Both the position numbers and the translations under genes were made by a program. Positions 62,048 to 64,000 of a stretch of DNA of 64,000 nt are shown here, piece after piece; the stretch's first letter is position 1; each line of letters begins with the position of its first letter. Source of the stretch: Myxococcus guangdongensis (GTDB lineage: Bacteria; Myxococcota; Myxococcia; Myxococcales; Myxococcaceae); NCBI RefSeq assembly GCF_024198255.1, contig NZ_JAJVKW010000024.1:1-64000 (forward strand). The letters are read 5' to 3'. The notes below the pieces were generated by a model. It was not told where the DNA came from and ran no database searches. It worked only from the letters and a program-made list of their open reading frames with translations.

Positions 62048-62512
62048 CTACGTCCCGAGTGACTTCCGCATGTGCCGATGCGGAATGCCGACTTCCAGGA
62101 ACGCTTCCGCGTACGTGGAATAACCCAGTCGTTCGTAGAAGGGGACAACCGCCTGACGGGCGTGCAGGTGCACCTGGGTGAAGCCTCGCCGCGCGAGCTC
62201 CTCCTCCAGTGTCCGCACCAGTCGGGCACCCAGCCGTTGTCCCTGCAACTCGGGCGTCACGGCCATCTGGAACAGCCGTCCGCCGTGCGTGTCCTCGGGA
62301 TGGAAGAGGACACAGCCGAGCACCCGTCCGCCCTCGTGAGCCACCAGATGGAGGCTCGCGTCCTCGAAGGGGAACGTCACCTGCTCACGCGTGTAGCCGA
62401 GTGGCTCGCGCAGCACCCGGAAGCGCAGCTCCAGCTCCCCGGCATACAGCGCGTGGCCGGGTTGGATGAAGTCGAGCGCGAGCTCCGATGGGGCACCGCC
62501 GGACGCGCTCAT
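62048..62512 (-). CDS. GNAT-family N-acetyltransferase
   Basis: 154 residues. GNAT fold with the acetyl-CoA motif LQGQRLGARLVRTLEEELARRG (about 89-110), preceded by FQMAVTPE and followed by VHLHARQAVVPFYERLGYSTYAE. The layout matches ElaA-like small acetyltransferases; acceptor unknown. Its ATG overlaps the stop of the receptor gene upstream (TGATG), so the two are translated together. Confidence 0.85.
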   Translation of the reverse strand: MSASGGAPSELALDFIQPGHALYAGELELRFRVLREPLGYTREQVTFPFEDASLHLVAHEGGRVLGCVLFHPEDTHGGRLFQMAVTPELQGQRLGARLVRTLEEELARRGFTQVHLHARQAVVPFYERLGYSTYAEAFLEVGIPHRHMRKSLGT

Positions 62513-64000
62513 CAGAACGTCCCGGTGAGCTGCAGGGTGAAGGTGCGACCGTACTGTGGCACCGGCGCGATGGAATTCTCGTCCGACACCGGAATCCGGT
62601 AGTTCGTGTCGAGCAGGTTGTGGACGCCGGCGAAGTAGCGAAGCGGGCCGTAGTCACCGGAGAGGCCGAAGCTGATGAGCAGCGCCTCGCCGCTGTCAGC
62701 ACCCCCTTCACCGGTGGGACGCGCGCTCTGGTAGGTGGCCTGGGTGGCCAGCCGCATGTCGCCGCCGCCGATGGGCATCAGCAGCCGACCGGAGACCAGG
62801 TGCGCGGGAGACGCGACGGACACCTCTTCCGAGGCGTTGCGCAGCTTCACGTACGAGTAGCTCAGGTCCACCAGCAGGTAGCGGCCCGGCTGCCAGTGCA
62901 CGCCGGCCTCCGCGCCCCACGCCAGCGTGGTGCCGCTGTCGTTGCCGAAGACGAGGCACCGCGTGGTGCCGCACTGGCCGGAGGTGGCGCCTTCTTCCTG
63001 CAGCCGCACCAGGTTGGAGATGCGGTTGTGGTAGCCGGCCACGGTGAGCCGCAGCTCGTCCGTCAAGTCGTGCCCGTGCTCCAGCTCGAAGGTGGTGATG
63101 GTCTCCGGGTCCAACGCTTCCGGCGCGGCCTGGGTGATGCCGTCCGCGTAGTGCAGCTCGTAGATGGTGGGCGCGCGGAAGGCGTTACCGGCCACCAGCT
63201 TGGTGAGGCCCGCGTCATAGGGGCGGGCGATGAGCGCCACGCGAGGGGTGATGGGGGTCTCGTCCACGTCGGTGTACTTGTCCAGGCGCAACCCCGCCGA
63301 CAGGCTCAGCCGCGGGTGGAGCTTCCACTCGTCGAGCAGGTACGCGGACAGGATGGTGCGCGTCTTGGACTCCAGGAGGGGGCCCGGGTTCGTCGACTGC
63401 CGCACGCCCAGCTGGCCCTGGGCCTCCACGCCGAGGGTGAGCCGGTTGTTCTCGAAGAGCCCCACGCGCGCGCGAAGCTCGGCGTTGACCCAGTCCGCGT
63501 CGCCGGTCTCCTCGCGCGGGCCGCCGGCCGACTCCTCGTACACGTAGATGCCGTCATAGCGGCTCAGGTCGAACGAGCCGCGCGCGGACAGGCTGAAGTT
63601 CTCGGTGAACTCATGCTCGTAGCGGGCCTCCGCGAAGAAGCGCAGGTCCTTCACGCGGTTGCCATCCGTCCCCGGAAGGGTGTTGTAGGGCGCGGTCGGC
63701 AGCTCCTTGGAGCGCACGTTGAGCATGGCCTGGAAGGCGAAGTCGCCCACACGCGCGCGCATGGAGCCGGTGGCGGCGCGCTCCGCGTCCAGGCCGGTGA
63801 CGAGGTACTCCTCGGTGGGGCTGACAATCAGCCGCGTGGTGTCGGCGCCGGAGGCCGTCATGGCGGCCGCGCTCACCAGGATGGAGCGGTTGCCGCTCGA
63901 ATACGCGGCGGTGGCGTGGCCGCGGGTGGTGCCCAGCGCGCCCACGGCCCCGGTGACCTCCAGGTGCTTGTCCTGTCCGAGCGACTCGCGGGGCACCACG
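62512..64000 (-). CDS. TonB-dependent outer-membrane receptor, C-terminal part (cut by window edge)
   Basis: At least 495 residues; the start lies beyond the right edge. The visible part is most of a 22-strand barrel: alternating strands (LRFFAEARYEHEFTENFSLSARGSFDL), the TonB-receptor motif LVAGNAFRAPTIYELHY, and the end YRIPVSDENSIAPVPQYGRTFTLQLTGTF-type closing strand with a terminal Phe. Imports a siderophore, cobalamin or other substrate; the plug is not visible. Translationally coupled to the GNAT gene. Confidence 0.9.
   Translation of the reverse strand, partial: VVPRESLGQDKHLEVTGAVGALGTTRGHATAAYSSGNRSILVSAAAMTASGADTTRLIVSPTEEYLVTGLDAERAATGSMRARVGDFAFQAMLNVRSKELPTAPYNTLPGTDGNRVKDLRFFAEARYEHEFTENFSLSARGSFDLSRYDGIYVYEESAGGPREETGDADWVNAELRARVGLFENNRLTLGVEAQGQLGVRQSTNPGPLLESKTRTILSAYLLDEWKLHPRLSLSAGLRLDKYTDVDETPITPRVALIARPYDAGLTKLVAGNAFRAPTIYELHYADGITQAAPEALDPETITTFELEHGHDLTDELRLTVAGYHNRISNLVRLQEEGATSGQCGTTRCLVFGNDSGTTLAWGAEAGVHWQPGRYLLVDLSYSYVKLRNASEEVSVASPAHLVSGRLLMPIGGGDMRLATQATYQSARPTGEGGADSGEALLISFGLSGDYGPLRYFAGVHNLLDTNYRIPVSDENSIAPVPQYGRTFTLQLTGTF

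Overview
The window looks like chromosome of a high-GC myxobacterium, most likely Myxococcaceae (Myxococcus, Corallococcus or Pyxidicoccus type). The grounds are third codon positions that are almost always G or C, many short lipoproteins, an AgmX/PglI-type C-terminal domain, LA_2272-type surface repeats, many stand-alone response regulators, and an integrase arrangement like that of myxophage Mx8. The assignment is inferred from gene content; no search was run.

Layout. (1) 1 to about 3.97 kb is the end of an integrated element with lower GC. It holds a cut-off gene, a ribbon-helix-helix-like protein, a membrane protein with a kinase-like N-terminus but no kinase core, an excisionase-like protein and a tyrosine integrase. 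The integrase frame runs through a tRNA cloverleaf on the opposite strand and on into host DNA. (2) 4.2-13.8 kb: MarR regulator and aldo/keto reductase, a coiled-coil lipoprotein, a class B1 metallo-beta-lactamase, a methyltransferase, GlgX, and small lipoproteins. (3) 14-22 kb: two Thr/Pro/Gly-rich lipoproteins around a MOSC protein, then two divergent paralogous MMPL/RND lipid-type exporters. (4) 22-24.3 kb: a lipoprotein with a JAMM-like motif, its translationally coupled partner, and a cytochrome P450. (5) 24.4-29.5 kb: a tightly overlapping five-gene operon that reads as an inositol-lipid pathway. It encodes inositol-phosphate synthase, an AUR1-like phosphoinositol transferase, a CDP-alcohol phosphatidyltransferase fused to GtrA, a secreted lipocalin-like protein and a dual-specificity phosphatase. 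(6) 29.9-36.8 kb: stress flavoprotein, Tat-exported reductase, repeat-rich surface protein, alcohol dehydrogenase, HPF, hemolysin III and TetR. (7) 37-43.9 kb: a five-gene two-component cluster and an AgmX-domain membrane protein with tandem repeats. (8) 43.9-64 kb: MATE pump, PdxA with two parvulin chaperones, esterase, QueE, MpaB-like protein, NudC, DoxX/LysR, GloA, a YfhO-like membrane protein, a nitronate monooxygenase-like protein, a GNAT enzyme and the end of a TonB-dependent receptor.

The most interesting system is the 24.4-29.5 kb operon. It has every step needed to go from glucose-6-phosphate to phosphatidylinositol and then to an inositolphosphoryl (probably ceramide) lipid. It also carries a candidate flippase domain and a secreted lipocalin-like protein that may handle the lipid. 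The second is the element end, where site-specific integration appears to have given the integrase a new, host-encoded tail.
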